Assembly (NCBI GenBank): GCA_964478735.1
Contig: CAYZJB010000002.1
Coordinates: forward strand, 62,001 to 126,000
Source of the DNA: CAYZJB01 sp964478735
GTDB taxonomy: Bacteria > CLD3 > SB21
Direction of reading: 5' to 3'
DNA: 64,000 nucleotides
Shown here: positions 8,308-16,691 of the stretch, in pieces
How positions within the stretch are numbered: the first letter of the stretch is position 1
Layout of the letters: every line of letters begins with the position of its first letter
The notes under the pieces: generated by a model
Database searches by the model: none
The model's input: only the letters and a program-made list of their open reading frames with translations
Told to the model about the DNA's origin: nothing
Position numbers and translations under genes: made by a program

Positions 8308-9036
8308 TTAATCTTCATTGTGGTGATCCAGCAAGTCGGGCCGAAGCCGTCGGGTCAACTCCAGGCGCCGGGCTTGCCGCCATTGATCGATTTTTGCATG
8401 GTCCCCGGACAACAAAACGTCCGGCACGCGCATTCCCCGAAATTCTTCCGGCCGCGTATACGATGCGCAGTCGAGCAGGCCTTCCTGGAAAGAATCCGTC
8501 AGCGCGGAACGGGCGTCGCTGATCACTCCCGGGATCAAGCGGACCACGGCGTCGGTGATGACCATCGCAGCCAGTTCTCCGCCCGTCAAAACGTAATCAC
8601 CGACCGAAATAAACTGCGTGACGAGTTTATCGTGTACGCGTTCATCGACCCCCTTGTAATGTCCGCAGATGAAGATCAGCCGTTTCTGCAGCGAGAGCCG
8701 GACGGCGGAATTCTGATCGAACCGGGGTCCGTGTGGCGCCGGCGCGACAATCTCCGTTTCCGGCGGCAAAAAGTCACGAACGTGAGAGTTCGTTTCCAAC
8801 GGGGGAATTCCAAGAATGGATTCCACGCATCGAAAAATCGGTTCCGGTTTCAGCACCATGCCGCCGCCGCCGCCGTACGGCGTGTCATCAACCGTTCGGT
8901 GCGGATCGTCGGTAAAAGCCCGGAGGTCGTGCATGCGTAGTTCGATCCATCCGTTTTTCCGTGCGCGGCCGATGATGCTCTGCGTCATCGGACCCTCGAA
9001 CAGGTTCGGAAAGGCCGTTATGAAATCGATGACCAT
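8308..9036 (-). CDS. trmD: tRNA (guanine-N1-)-methyltransferase
   Basis: SPOUT-class methyltransferase that modifies G37 next to the anticodon, preventing frameshifting. The 242-residue protein shows DDTPYGGGGGMVLKPEP near residue 50, CGHYKGVDERV near residue 122 and the knotted SAM-binding region SVGDYVLTGGELAA near residue 140. The length is normal. It sits 24 bases after rimM and 21 before rplS, the usual order. Confidence 0.97.
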   Translation of the reverse strand: MVIDFITAFPNLFEGPMTQSIIGRARKNGWIELRMHDLRAFTDDPHRTVDDTPYGGGGGMVLKPEPIFRCVESILGIPPLETNSHVRDFLPPETEIVAPAPHGPRFDQNSAVRLSLQKRLIFICGHYKGVDERVHDKLVTQFISVGDYVLTGGELAAMVITDAVVRLIPGVISDARSALTDSFQEGLLDCASYTRPEEFRGMRVPDVLLSGDHAKIDQWRQARRLELTRRLRPDLLDHHNED

Positions 9037-9060
9037 GCTTTTTAAAGAACGTTGGTCGCG

Positions 9061-9594
9061 TTATTCTGCGACGTCTTCTTCATTGTCGAGCAGCCCGGGA
9101 ATCGTCCGGACCGTCATTTGTTTTCGTTCCACGTCGATATGCCGCACAAATTCAGCCACCGCCGGGATCAGCTTTTTTTCTCCGTCGATGTCGACCTCAT
9201 ACACATCACTGGCGGGCATATCGATTACGTTTGTGATCCATCCGAGTGGTCGACCCGATTCATCGATGACCGCCATTCCGACGATGTCTTTGACGTAAAA
9301 TCGGTCGGCCGGTAGTTCCGCCAGTTCCGATGCTTCGACTTCCACCGCGCCGCCCGCAAATCGATCGGCGGTTTCGCGGTCGGAGAGTTCTTTAAATTTA
9401 ATCAGAACGAGATCGTTCTGTCGCCGAACATTTTCAACCGTTGCCGTCATCACCTGTCCATACCGGTCCATCAACCGCATGGCCGTCGCGCCGTGTGTCG
9501 GGTTCCACGGAGGGTTGATCGGATCGAGCTTCAATTCTCCCCGAAGTCCGTGGCTGCGTAATATACGTGCAACTTGGTACCAGCTCGGCTTCAC
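9061..9594 (-). CDS. rimM: Ribosome maturation factor RimM
   Basis: 30S assembly factor that binds S19, 177 residues. The N-terminal beta-barrel begins QVARILRSHGLRGELKLDP and the C-terminal PRC-barrel has GWITNVIDMPASDVYEVD and the family end LLDNEE. The start codon is GTG at 9594 (MKPSWYQVAR), three bases after the khpA stop; no ATG fits. A short acidic tail (DVAE) closes the protein. Confidence 0.95.
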   Translation of the reverse strand: MKPSWYQVARILRSHGLRGELKLDPINPPWNPTHGATAMRLMDRYGQVMTATVENVRRQNDLVLIKFKELSDRETADRFAGGAVEVEASELAELPADRFYVKDIVGMAVIDESGRPLGWITNVIDMPASDVYEVDIDGEKKLIPAVAEFVRHIDVERKQMTVRTIPGLLDNEEDVAE

Positions 9595-9597
9595 TCG

Positions 9598-9828
9598 TTA
9601 CTCGAGAATTTCCAGTACCGCGCGCTTTCCGGCCCGCGCGGAAGCTGCCGCCAGCAGGGTTCGCAGCGCCTTGGCATTTTGTCCTCGTTTTCCGATGACT
9701 TTGCCCAGATCACCCTGGCCTACTTTCAGTTCGAAGACGGTCACGCGTTCGCCGTCCACTTCGGTCACAACGACTTCTTCCGGTTTATCGACCAGGTGCT
9801 TGACAATGAATTCGATGAAGTTTTGCAT
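9598..9828 (-). CDS. khpA: KH-domain RNA-binding protein KhpA
   Basis: Small (76-residue) RNA chaperone with a single KH domain; the GKVIGKRGQNAKALRTLL segment holds the GxxG loop (GKRG). In other bacteria KhpA acts with KhpB/Jag in cell-wall and division control. The ATG at 9828 was chosen because an AAGGAGG lies seven bases before it on the minus strand; an ATG two codons earlier is too close to that site. Its place between rpsP and rimM is the classical one. Confidence 0.92.
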   Translation of the reverse strand: MQNFIEFIVKHLVDKPEEVVVTEVDGERVTVFELKVGQGDLGKVIGKRGQNAKALRTLLAAASARAGKRAVLEILE

Positions 9829-9898
9829 TGCCATTCCTCCTTCAATTTGAGTGACCAATCCCTAAGCAACTTCTATCTGAAAGCAAGCAACGTCTTCG

Positions 9899-10309
9899 TT
9901 ATTCGGCGGCGGGAGCGGCGTCTTGGGTCTTAACTTCGGTTTTCTTGCGAAGCGACTTCGTTTTTTTGACGCGTTTGGCGGCCGCTTTCTGGCCCTGCCG
10001 GGCTTTCCATTGCTCCATCTCCGCTGCAATCTGTTCGGGCGTGAAGCCGCGCCGCATCAGACGGTGTTTGTACAAAATGCCGGCTTTCCGCAATAGGCTG
10101 CGTACCGTATCCGACGGCTGTGCGCCGTTTTGCAGCCATTTCAACGCCTTGGCTTCATCCAGTTTCACTTCCGCCGGGCGTCGGATCGCGTTGTACGTAC
10201 CGATATTGTCAAGAAAGGCGCCGTTGCGCGAACGCGTACTGTGGGCGGCGACAATACGATAAAATGGCTGGTGGCTTTTTCCGGCCCGTTGCATTCTCAG
10301 TTTGACCAA
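9899..10309 (-). CDS. rpsP: 30S ribosomal protein S16
   Basis: Small-subunit assembly protein, 136 residues. Residues 1-90 are the conserved S16 fold (VKLRMQRAGKSHQPFYRIV, DNIGTYN, DEAKALKWLQNGAQPSDTV) and the rest is a Lys/Ala-rich extension common in Bacteroidota-type S16. The family N-terminus MVKLR can only be reached with a TTG start codon at 10309; the preceding GGGAGG, seven bases away, supports it. The next in-frame ATG (residue 6) would delete a conserved strand. A weak start in a ribosomal gene is unusual. Confidence 0.94.
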   Translation of the reverse strand: MVKLRMQRAGKSHQPFYRIVAAHSTRSRNGAFLDNIGTYNAIRRPAEVKLDEAKALKWLQNGAQPSDTVRSLLRKAGILYKHRLMRRGFTPEQIAAEMEQWKARQGQKAAAKRVKKTKSLRKKTEVKTQDAAPAAE

Positions 10310-10397
10310 TGGGTGTCCTCCCGTAATGATTCTAGTTTATTTAAATAATATCCTAACGCACAAATTCATCATCTACAGCCCTAAAAAGGGGTGTAAG

Positions 10398-10425
10398 ATT
10401 ATAAAAAGCAAGGGTCAATCGCAAA
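10398..10425 (-). promoter_or_regulatory. Candidate internal promoter upstream of rpsP
   Basis: The 128-base AT-rich gap between ffh and rpsP contains on the minus strand TATAAT (10403-10398) preceded after 16 bases by TTTGCG (10425-10420), also readable as TTGCGA with a 15-base spacer. It would give rpsP-khpA-rimM-trmD-rplS transcription independent of ffh. The -10 is perfect; the -35 is partial. Confidence 0.35.
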
Positions 10426-10437
10426 TTAATTTTAGGG

Positions 10438-11772
10438 TTACCCTTTTCCCATGGGCATCATGCGCATCAGTTCGGCGGGATTCATGTTACCCATCTTTTT
10501 CATCATCTTCTGCATATCGCTGAACTGTTTGAGCAATTGATTGACGTCCTGAACGGCCGTCCCGCTTCCCCTTGCAATGCGTAAGCGCCGTTTGCCGTCG
10601 ATGATCTGTGGTTTTCTCCGCTCCATCGGGGTCATGGATGAGATGATGGCCGCCATTTTGTTCATGACCCGGTCGTCGATCTGGAGCTGTTTGACGCGAT
10701 GGCCCACACCTGGAATCAACCGCAGAAGGCTTTCGATCGATCCGAGTTTGTTCAACTGGTGGATCTGATCGGCGAAATCTTCCAGTGTGAACTGGTTTTT
10801 CCGGATTTTTTCTTCAAGCGCTTTTGCTTTTTCAATGTCGATGTTTTCCTGTGCTTTTTCGACCAGCGTAACGATGTCGCCCATGCCGAGCAGGCGGGAC
10901 GCCATTCGGTCGGGATGAAATTCTTCCAGGGCGTCGAGTTTTTCTCCGACGCCGATGAATTTGATCGGCTTGCCCGTCACGCTGCGGATCGACAGGGCCG
11001 CACCGCCGCGCGCGTCACCATCGAGTTTGGTCAGCACGACGCCGGTAAAGTCCACGCGTTTTTGAAACGTCTGCGCCGTATTTACGGCGTCCTGGCCGGT
11101 CATCCCGTCCGCGACAAAAAGGATTTCCGACGGCTTGACGTTGGTCTTCATCGTTTCCAGTTCCGCCATCAGATCATCGTCGACGTGCAAACGACCGGCG
11201 GTATCCAGCAGGACCGTGTCACACCGTTGCTGTCGTGCATAATCCAGCGCCCGATTGCAGATGTCGACCGGATCGTTGCTTTGCGCATCGGTGGGCGTAA
11301 AAACGGGCGCATCAATCTGGCCCGCGAGAATTTTCAACTGATCCGCGGCCGCCGGGCGGTGAACGTCCGCCGCGACGAGCAGGGGGCGGCGTCCTTTTTT
11401 CTGGAGATGTCTGGCCAGCTTTCCGCTGAGCGTCGTTTTGCCGCTGCCCTGCAGACCGACGATCATGATGACGGGCGTCAGGGCGTCCAGGTTCAACGCG
11501 GCATTATGGCTGCCGAGAACGTGCACCAGTTCGTCGTGGATGATTTTAACGACCTGGTGAACCGGATCGACGCTCTGCAGGACGTCGAGCCCGAGCGCTT
11601 TTTCCGACGCTTTATCGATGAAAGACTTGACGACGCTGAAATGAACGTCCGCCTCGAGAAGCGCCAACCGAACGTCGCGCATGGCGTCGGATACGTGTTT
11701 GTCCGTAATCGTTCCACGGCCGGCAAGTTTGCGGAACGCCGCTTCGAGGCGTGAGGAAAGGTGATCGAACAT
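10438..11772 (-). CDS. ffh: Signal recognition particle GTPase Ffh (SRP54)
   Basis: Binds 4.5S RNA and hydrophobic signal sequences and delivers ribosomes to FtsY. The 444-residue protein has the N domain (FDHLSSRLEAAFRKLAGRG), the G domain with GLQGSGKTT near residue 107, DTAGR near 190 and TKLDGDARGG near 247, and a methionine-rich M domain ending MNPAELMRMMPMGKG. Its ATG shares a base with the typA stop (TAATG). Downstream, an AT-rich gap separates it from rpsP. Confidence 0.97.
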   Translation of the reverse strand: MFDHLSSRLEAAFRKLAGRGTITDKHVSDAMRDVRLALLEADVHFSVVKSFIDKASEKALGLDVLQSVDPVHQVVKIIHDELVHVLGSHNAALNLDALTPVIMIVGLQGSGKTTLSGKLARHLQKKGRRPLLVAADVHRPAAADQLKILAGQIDAPVFTPTDAQSNDPVDICNRALDYARQQRCDTVLLDTAGRLHVDDDLMAELETMKTNVKPSEILFVADGMTGQDAVNTAQTFQKRVDFTGVVLTKLDGDARGGAALSIRSVTGKPIKFIGVGEKLDALEEFHPDRMASRLLGMGDIVTLVEKAQENIDIEKAKALEEKIRKNQFTLEDFADQIHQLNKLGSIESLLRLIPGVGHRVKQLQIDDRVMNKMAAIISSMTPMERRKPQIIDGKRRLRIARGSGTAVQDVNQLLKQFSDMQKMMKKMGNMNPAELMRMMPMGKG

Positions 11773-13625
11773 TATTTTTTCTTTCGGTCTTCCCGGCGTC
11801 GGTCGGCTTCTTTGAGAAGCTTCTTGCGCAGACGAATGGATTTCGGCGTAATCTCGACCAACTCATCGTCGGAGATAAATTCGATGTAATCCTCCAGGCT
11901 CATCGGACGGATCGGATCGAGCCGCACCGCTTCGTCGGAACCGGACGCGCGCATATTGGTGAGCTTTTTGCCTTTGCCGACGTTGACGACGAGATCGTTG
12001 TCGCGGGAATGTTTGCCGACGATCATGCCTTCGTACACGGGTACCTGCGGATCCACGATCAGTTCGCCGCGGTCCTGCAAACCCCACAGCGCGTACGCGA
12101 CCGTTTCCGTTTGATCCATCGAGATCAATACGCCGTTGGTGCGCGTCGGAATGTCCCCGCGAAAGGGCTCATACCCGTGAAAAACGTGATTGAGCACGCC
12201 CGTCCCGCGAGTGTCCGTCAGAAACTCGCCGCGGTAGCCGATCAAACCGCGGGCGGGGATGACAAATTCGATCTTTACCTGGTTATTGTCGAGATGGACG
12301 AGGTTTTTCATTTCCGCTTTGCGGCGTCCGAGTTTTTCGATGACGATGCCCATATGCTCTTCCGGAACGTCGATCATGAGGTATTCCATCGGTTCCAGGA
12401 GTTCGCCGTTTTCTTCGCGTGTGATGACTTCGGGACGTGACACCTGAAATTCATATCCTTCGCGGCGCATGTTTTCGATCAGAATGCAGAGATGGAGTTC
12501 TCCGCGACCCGAGACTTTGAACGTATCCATGCTGTCGGTTTCCTCGACGCGCAGGGCGAGATTGGACAGAAGTTCCTTGTACAGCCGTTCCCGCAGGTGC
12601 CGGCTGGTCACGAATTTGCCGTCCTGTCCGGCGAATGGCGAATTGTTGACCATGAATTGCATGGCGATGGTCGGTTCGTCGACGTGGATCGGTTCGAGCG
12701 CCTCCGGATTCTGGGGATCCGCGATCGTTTCGCCGATCTCGATTTCTTCCAGACCGGCAATGGCAATGATGTCGCCGGCGTGAGCCAGATCGGCTTCCTG
12801 GCGTTTCAGTCCTTCAAAGGTAAACAGTTTGACCGCGCGGCCGGTGTACTGGGTCCCGTCTTTTTTGATGACCGCCAGATGTTGTCCCGATTTGATTTCT
12901 CCGCGCGTGATGCGCCCGATCGCAATGCGGCCGAGGTAGTCGTTGTAATCGATGTTGGCGACGAGCATTTGAAAGGGCTCGACGCGATTGCCCGGCGGCA
13001 GCGGGGTTTTGGCGATGATCGTTTCAAAAAGCGGTTCCATGGTGTCGCTGGGCTGATCGATTTCATACTGAGCAAAACCGATTTTCGCCGACGAGTAGAT
13101 GACGGGAAAATCCAACTGATCATCGTTCGCGTTGAGTTCGAGGAACAGATTGAAGACCATGTCCAGCACGTCATGCGGCCGCGCGCCCGGACGGTCGACT
13201 TTATTGATCACGACCATCGGTTTGCAGTTGGCTTCGAGCGCCTTGCGGAGGACGAACTTGGTTTGAGGCATCGGTCCGTCGAACGCGTCGACCAGCAGGA
13301 GAACGCCGTCGACCATTTTCATGATGCGTTCCACCTCACCGCCGAAATCGGCGTGGCCCGGCGTATCGACGATGTTGACTTTTACGCCCTTGTAACGGAT
13401 GGATGTATTTTTGGCAAGGATCGTGATGCCGCGTTCTTTCTCGAGATCGTTGGAATCCATCACGCGTTCGCCGACCTGTTGATTGTCGCGGAAGGTGCCG
13501 CTCTGACGAAGCAACTGGTCGACCAGCGTCGTTTTGCCGTGATCGACGTGCGCGATGATGGCAATGTTCCGCACGTCTTCGCGAAGGTCGGTTTTTGTTG
13601 GTGCCGTTACCATATCATCGATCAT
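11772..13625 (-). CDS. typA: Translational GTPase TypA/BipA
   Basis: Ribosome-binding GTPase involved in 50S assembly and stress adaptation, 617 residues. The G domain shows AHVDHGKTT near residue 25, RGITI, DTPGHADFGGEVER and NKVDRPGARP; domains II, III and V and the BipA-specific C-terminus follow (IPARGLIGYRGEFLTDTRG, DNDLVVN.GKGKKLTNMRASGSDE). Length and motifs are standard. It heads the operon containing ffh and ribosomal proteins, a linkage that is not universal. Confidence 0.97.
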   Translation of the reverse strand: MIDDMVTAPTKTDLREDVRNIAIIAHVDHGKTTLVDQLLRQSGTFRDNQQVGERVMDSNDLEKERGITILAKNTSIRYKGVKVNIVDTPGHADFGGEVERIMKMVDGVLLLVDAFDGPMPQTKFVLRKALEANCKPMVVINKVDRPGARPHDVLDMVFNLFLELNANDDQLDFPVIYSSAKIGFAQYEIDQPSDTMEPLFETIIAKTPLPPGNRVEPFQMLVANIDYNDYLGRIAIGRITRGEIKSGQHLAVIKKDGTQYTGRAVKLFTFEGLKRQEADLAHAGDIIAIAGLEEIEIGETIADPQNPEALEPIHVDEPTIAMQFMVNNSPFAGQDGKFVTSRHLRERLYKELLSNLALRVEETDSMDTFKVSGRGELHLCILIENMRREGYEFQVSRPEVITREENGELLEPMEYLMIDVPEEHMGIVIEKLGRRKAEMKNLVHLDNNQVKIEFVIPARGLIGYRGEFLTDTRGTGVLNHVFHGYEPFRGDIPTRTNGVLISMDQTETVAYALWGLQDRGELIVDPQVPVYEGMIVGKHSRDNDLVVNVGKGKKLTNMRASGSDEAVRLDPIRPMSLEDYIEFISDDELVEITPKSIRLRKKLLKEADRRREDRKKK

Positions 13626-13681
13626 GCAGCGTATCTAATCCTTGATTTATCTTAACTTGACGTACTTCCAAAATGCGGCGC

Positions 13682-13710
13682 AATATAGGCCGTGAAGCAC
13701 GTAAAGACAA
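13682..13710 (-). promoter_or_regulatory. Candidate sigma70-type promoter for typA-ffh operon
   Basis: On the minus strand TTGTCT (13710-13705) and TATATT (13687-13682) are 17 bases apart, about 55 bases before the typA start. This is the best promoter-like sequence in the 275-base gap upstream of typA. Confidence 0.45.
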
Positions 13711-13774
13711 GGTTTTTTTGGAAGGCTGACAGGTTGAGTTGCGAGACGAAAACACTGACGTTACAATTTGCCGG

Positions 13775-13808
13775 AAAAAAAACAGACGCCTCGTTTCATC
13801 CACGAGGC
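13775..13808 (-). terminator. Probable terminator downstream of the lipoprotein operon
   Basis: A six-base-pair stem GCCTCG/CGAGGC (13788-13793 with 13803-13808) is followed on the minus strand after five bases by eight T (13782-13775). It lies between the end of the PKD lipoprotein gene and typA. The stem is short and the T run offset, so efficiency is uncertain. Confidence 0.5.
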
Positions 13809-13900
13809 TTTTACGATCGAGACTCCGAATCCAGTTAGAACGAAATACTACACGGCGCTGATCTAAGCGGGTTCGTTTCGGGTGACGTTGCGTAGTATCG

Positions 13901-14578
13901 CTATTTTGTCTTTCCCACGACCGGCTCGACCGATACCTGTACGGACGATTCGCCGGTGATGACGGTCGTGTTTTGGTGCGACCATGCGCGAACGGTGATC
14001 AACTGGCCGCCCGTGAAGTTCGTTACATCCCACTGGAAATTAGCGTTCACCGACGTTCCACTGACGCTTTTCGGATCAATTTCAACTGAACCGACGAAAC
14101 ATTTGACGCTATCGACGCCCAGGGCCGCGGTAATTTGCGATTGGATCAAAATAATTCCCTGGTTGGAAGGGATAAATTGTCCGTTGACGGGCGACGAAAT
14201 GGTCACGATGGGGATATTACTGAGTACGGCCTGAATGTCGACGGTCGCCGTTCGGTTTTTGCCGGATTCATTTGTGACGCGAATGCTAACCGTATACGTT
14301 CCGGCATTGACCGGAGCCCTGAACACAGCGATGGGTTGATCCGCTCCGGTTTCGATCTCTCCGTTTCCACTCGCAACGGACCACACATAATCGAGGTCTT
14401 CCCCGTTCAGATCGCGTGCTTCAACGATGACGTGGGTGGTGTCGCCGACCACGACGGCGCTTCGCGCCGCATAGACGCGGTCGATCACGGGCCGCGATGC
14501 CGTCAATGCATCGCCAAGACCTTTGCATCCGGACATGGCAAGCAGAAATGAATAAACGATCGACGTATATCTCAACAT
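13901..14578 (-). CDS. Lipoprotein with PKD and Ig-like domains
   Basis: Predicted envelope lipoprotein of 225 residues. The N-terminus MLRYTSIVYSFLLAMSGC has a lipobox-like end (MSGC). Residues ~35-125 read as a PKD-type beta-sandwich (VVVGDTTHVIVEARDLNGEDLDYVWS, then AGTYTVSIRVTNESG) and ~130-220 as a second Ig-like domain (ITISSPVNGQFI). No catalytic residues are seen, so a binding or structural role is likely. The ATG at 14578 was chosen as it starts the signal peptide; it follows the Omp28-like stop by four bases. Last gene of the CsgG/Omp28 group. Confidence 0.78.
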   Translation of the reverse strand: MLRYTSIVYSFLLAMSGCKGLGDALTASRPVIDRVYAARSAVVVGDTTHVIVEARDLNGEDLDYVWSVASGNGEIETGADQPIAVFRAPVNAGTYTVSIRVTNESGKNRTATVDIQAVLSNIPIVTISSPVNGQFIPSNQGIILIQSQITAALGVDSVKCFVGSVEIDPKSVSGTSVNANFQWDVTNFTGGQLITVRAWSHQNTTVITGESSVQVSVEPVVGKTK

Positions 14579-14582
14579 GGTT

Positions 14583-15371
14583 TTACTCCTCTGCATCGGC
14601 TGAGCCGGCAACCTGAAGAACCTGGTTGCTCGTCTGGTTTCGTACGATCATGACGACGTGCGTGGCGTTCGGATCGAGCACTTCGCTTCCCAACGTAACG
14701 GTTCGTGAAGGCAATTCTTTGACCTCTCCTCCCGCCAGGGACGTGACGGATTCCGGCATTGCCTCGTTGCGGACGACGTACCCGAGGCGGGTGCCCCGGT
14801 TTTCATACACGATGTATTCCACGACAAGACCGGTTATGGCCGTGCTGCCGAATCGCGCGAGCCGGGACGTGATCGTCATCGTATTGCCGCTGATCGATCG
14901 CTCCACTTCCGCGTGCAGTTTCACCTTGCGGAGCGCGAGCGAGTCGAGCACCGTATCGTAACGGTTCTGGGCCGTTTCTTTGGACGACGCGCCCTGCAAT
15001 CCGGTCGCAGGGCCGTTGAAAAAAACGTGCGGAAAGCCGCGCGCGGTGGATCCGCGATAGCTGTCGTATCGAACACTGTCCGCATACCGGGAGAGATTGT
15101 CCTGATTGGCCGTCAGCAGCGGCTTTTGATGGTATTCGAGGATCAGCAATTGATTGCCATAGGTTTGCTTCAACTCGTACAATGCATCCTGTGATGCCTG
15201 AACGGGCGCCGGAACGCTCGGTACGTCCGTGTAATGAATAATAAAATTTTCGACGACAATCCGTTGTAACGTTTCCGCGTCGGGGTTTTCCGGGTCGAGT
15301 GTATTGGATCGCTCCAGGTCTGTACATGCGGACAAACCTGCAAGGCAGAATACAAAGGCGATGATTCGCAT
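14583..15371 (-). CDS. Omp28-related lipoprotein (thioredoxin-like, lacking CxxC)
   Basis: Envelope lipoprotein of 262 residues with lipobox LSAC after the signal helix MRIIAFVFCLAG. Residues ~40-140 resemble the thioredoxin-like half of Omp28-family proteins of Bacteroidota (VENFIIHYTDVPSVPAPVQ, then LLILEYHQKPLL and FPHVFFNG), followed by a beta-rich domain. In many Omp28 proteins the position after the first strand carries cysteines; here it reads DVPSVPAPVQ, so the protein cannot be a thiol oxidoreductase by that site. An AGGAAA precedes the ATG at 15371. It sits 16 bases after the CsgG-like gene. Family assignment is by fold pattern and is moderate. Confidence 0.65.
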   Translation of the reverse strand: MRIIAFVFCLAGLSACTDLERSNTLDPENPDAETLQRIVVENFIIHYTDVPSVPAPVQASQDALYELKQTYGNQLLILEYHQKPLLTANQDNLSRYADSVRYDSYRGSTARGFPHVFFNGPATGLQGASSKETAQNRYDTVLDSLALRKVKLHAEVERSISGNTMTITSRLARFGSTAITGLVVEYIVYENRGTRLGYVVRNEAMPESVTSLAGGEVKELPSRTVTLGSEVLDPNATHVVMIVRNQTSNQVLQVAGSADAEE

Positions 15372-15387
15372 GGCGGATTTTCCTGAA

Positions 15388-16236
15388 TTAAAATTCAATG
15401 GTCAATTGGGCGCCGACCGTCGATCGGTCGAAGTTAAGCAGCGGCCGAACCGCGAAGAGGGACGGCGATTCCGTACGATCCGACGCAAGCACTTCCAGAT
15501 CGGAACGTTTGTTTTTGATCACGCAATAAATCCACGCGCCCAGCGAGACGGCGGTCGCGCCGGCAAAAAAGCCCGTCGTCTTCGACCATTTGTTCGCTTT
15601 GTCGTACGTGTCATTGATGGTGCTGAGACGGTTGGCTTTTTCATAGTCGTCGATAAACTGGTTTCGCTTGGACACCGACATTGCCGTGACGGCAGCGAGC
15701 CCGACGGTCGTCATAAAAAACGTCGTGGACGGCGCGCCTTTGAGCATCAGCGATGTCCGACGGTTTCCCTGGCCCGTCAGTTCATACGTGATGTTTTGCG
15801 CCATCAATTCCGAGGCGGGACTCAAATGGCCGCGCGACGGCGTGATGACCTTTTCTCCGGTTACTTTTCCGCTTTTGATCTGCGTGATCGCGGCGTCGAC
15901 GCGGATTTTCCCATTGCTTTCCGTCACCGTGCCCGTGATGATGAAGTCCGCTCCGAGTAAACTGCCGACTTTGGCCTGTTTATCGCGGTCCTCCACAAGG
16001 TCCGTGAGAGTAAAATCCTGTTCCGTCAACACCGCGTCGATTTTTTGTCGTTCGACTACGATGAGGGAACGGCGCTGCGATAACTCCGTTTTGAGTAACG
16101 TCGGAAACGAGCGGGCGACGTCGTCGAGATAAAACTGACCCGACGTGTTTTCAAAATTGAGGACGGCGACGACGGGTTGCTGGGCCAACACGGGGGAGGC
16201 CAGCAGAATCAAAAAGATCGTCCGGATTCGTACCAT
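15388..16236 (-). CDS. CsgG/TolB-N-like exported protein
   Basis: Exported 282-residue protein with signal peptide MVRIRTIFLILLASPVLAQ and no lipobox. Residues 22-140 match the CsgG/FlgO-like nucleotide-free alpha/beta domain (VVAVLNFENTSGQ, TLLKTELSQRRSLIVVERQKIDAVLTEQDF, LLGADFIITGTVTE). A hydrophobic segment near residues 175-190 (FFMTTVGLAAVTAMS) and another near 220 may be membrane helices, unlike true CsgG pores. GAGGAG precedes the ATG. As the first gene of a three-gene envelope operon it may take part in assembling or anchoring surface lipoproteins; a curli system is not present nearby. Confidence 0.7.
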   Translation of the reverse strand: MVRIRTIFLILLASPVLAQQPVVAVLNFENTSGQFYLDDVARSFPTLLKTELSQRRSLIVVERQKIDAVLTEQDFTLTDLVEDRDKQAKVGSLLGADFIITGTVTESNGKIRVDAAITQIKSGKVTGEKVITPSRGHLSPASELMAQNITYELTGQGNRRTSLMLKGAPSTTFFMTTVGLAAVTAMSVSKRNQFIDDYEKANRLSTINDTYDKANKWSKTTGFFAGATAVSLGAWIYCVIKNKRSDLEVLASDRTESPSLFAVRPLLNFDRSTVGAQLTIEF

Positions 16237-16298
16237 AATGTCTCCTCAGAATGAAGGGCTATTCCGGCCGTACATATCGGCGGCCGGTAAAAAGTAAA

Positions 16299-16691
16299 TT
16301 ACGCTGCATGGTGCAAAATCATCCACCACCGGGCGTTGATCCGCCGGAAAGCGTTCGTCGCGAAGGCGTCATTGTGAAGCAGTTCGCCGTTGACGGAGCT
16401 GACGATACGCTCGGTGCAGGTGACGATGGCCAGGTCGTGTTCGACGGCGACCCGGACGTCGGCCAGGCTGAATTCGATGTACTGCGTGTTTTGAAAAATC
16501 GAATACCAGCTCTGCATGACGTCACGCCAGCCGGTAAGGCGTTCCGTCCAGCCCGGATGGATGCATTCGATGGCATCGTCGTTCAGCCAGACCTCCTCCA
16601 TACGGCCGATGTCGAGGCTCTCGATCGCTTCGTAAAACGCGCGATTCGCTTTCCGCACGTCGAGTTCGTCCGTCGACGTAAACAGTTTCAT
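16299..16691 (-). CDS. NTF2/SnoaL-like protein
   Basis: A 130-residue single-domain protein of the SnoaL/DUF4440 type with a cone-shaped fold: helices DVRKANRAFYEAIESLDIGRMEEVWLNDD, then HPGWTERLTGWRDVMQSW and the long strands ending RRINARWWMILHHAA. Members are small-molecule isomerases, hydrolases or binding proteins, and some are kinase accessory domains. No catalytic assignment is possible. Its ATG overlaps the stop of the amidohydrolase (ATGA), and it is the last gene of a six-gene chain. Confidence 0.8.
   Translation of the reverse strand: MKLFTSTDELDVRKANRAFYEAIESLDIGRMEEVWLNDDAIECIHPGWTERLTGWRDVMQSWYSIFQNTQYIEFSLADVRVAVEHDLAIVTCTERIVSSVNGELLHNDAFATNAFRRINARWWMILHHAA

Noticed and set aside
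10699..11754. 351-codon plus-strand open frame opposite ffh
   Set aside because: Antisense shadow; ffh has all motifs.
12492..13655. 387-codon plus-strand open frame opposite typA
   Set aside because: Antisense of a fully conserved GTPase gene.
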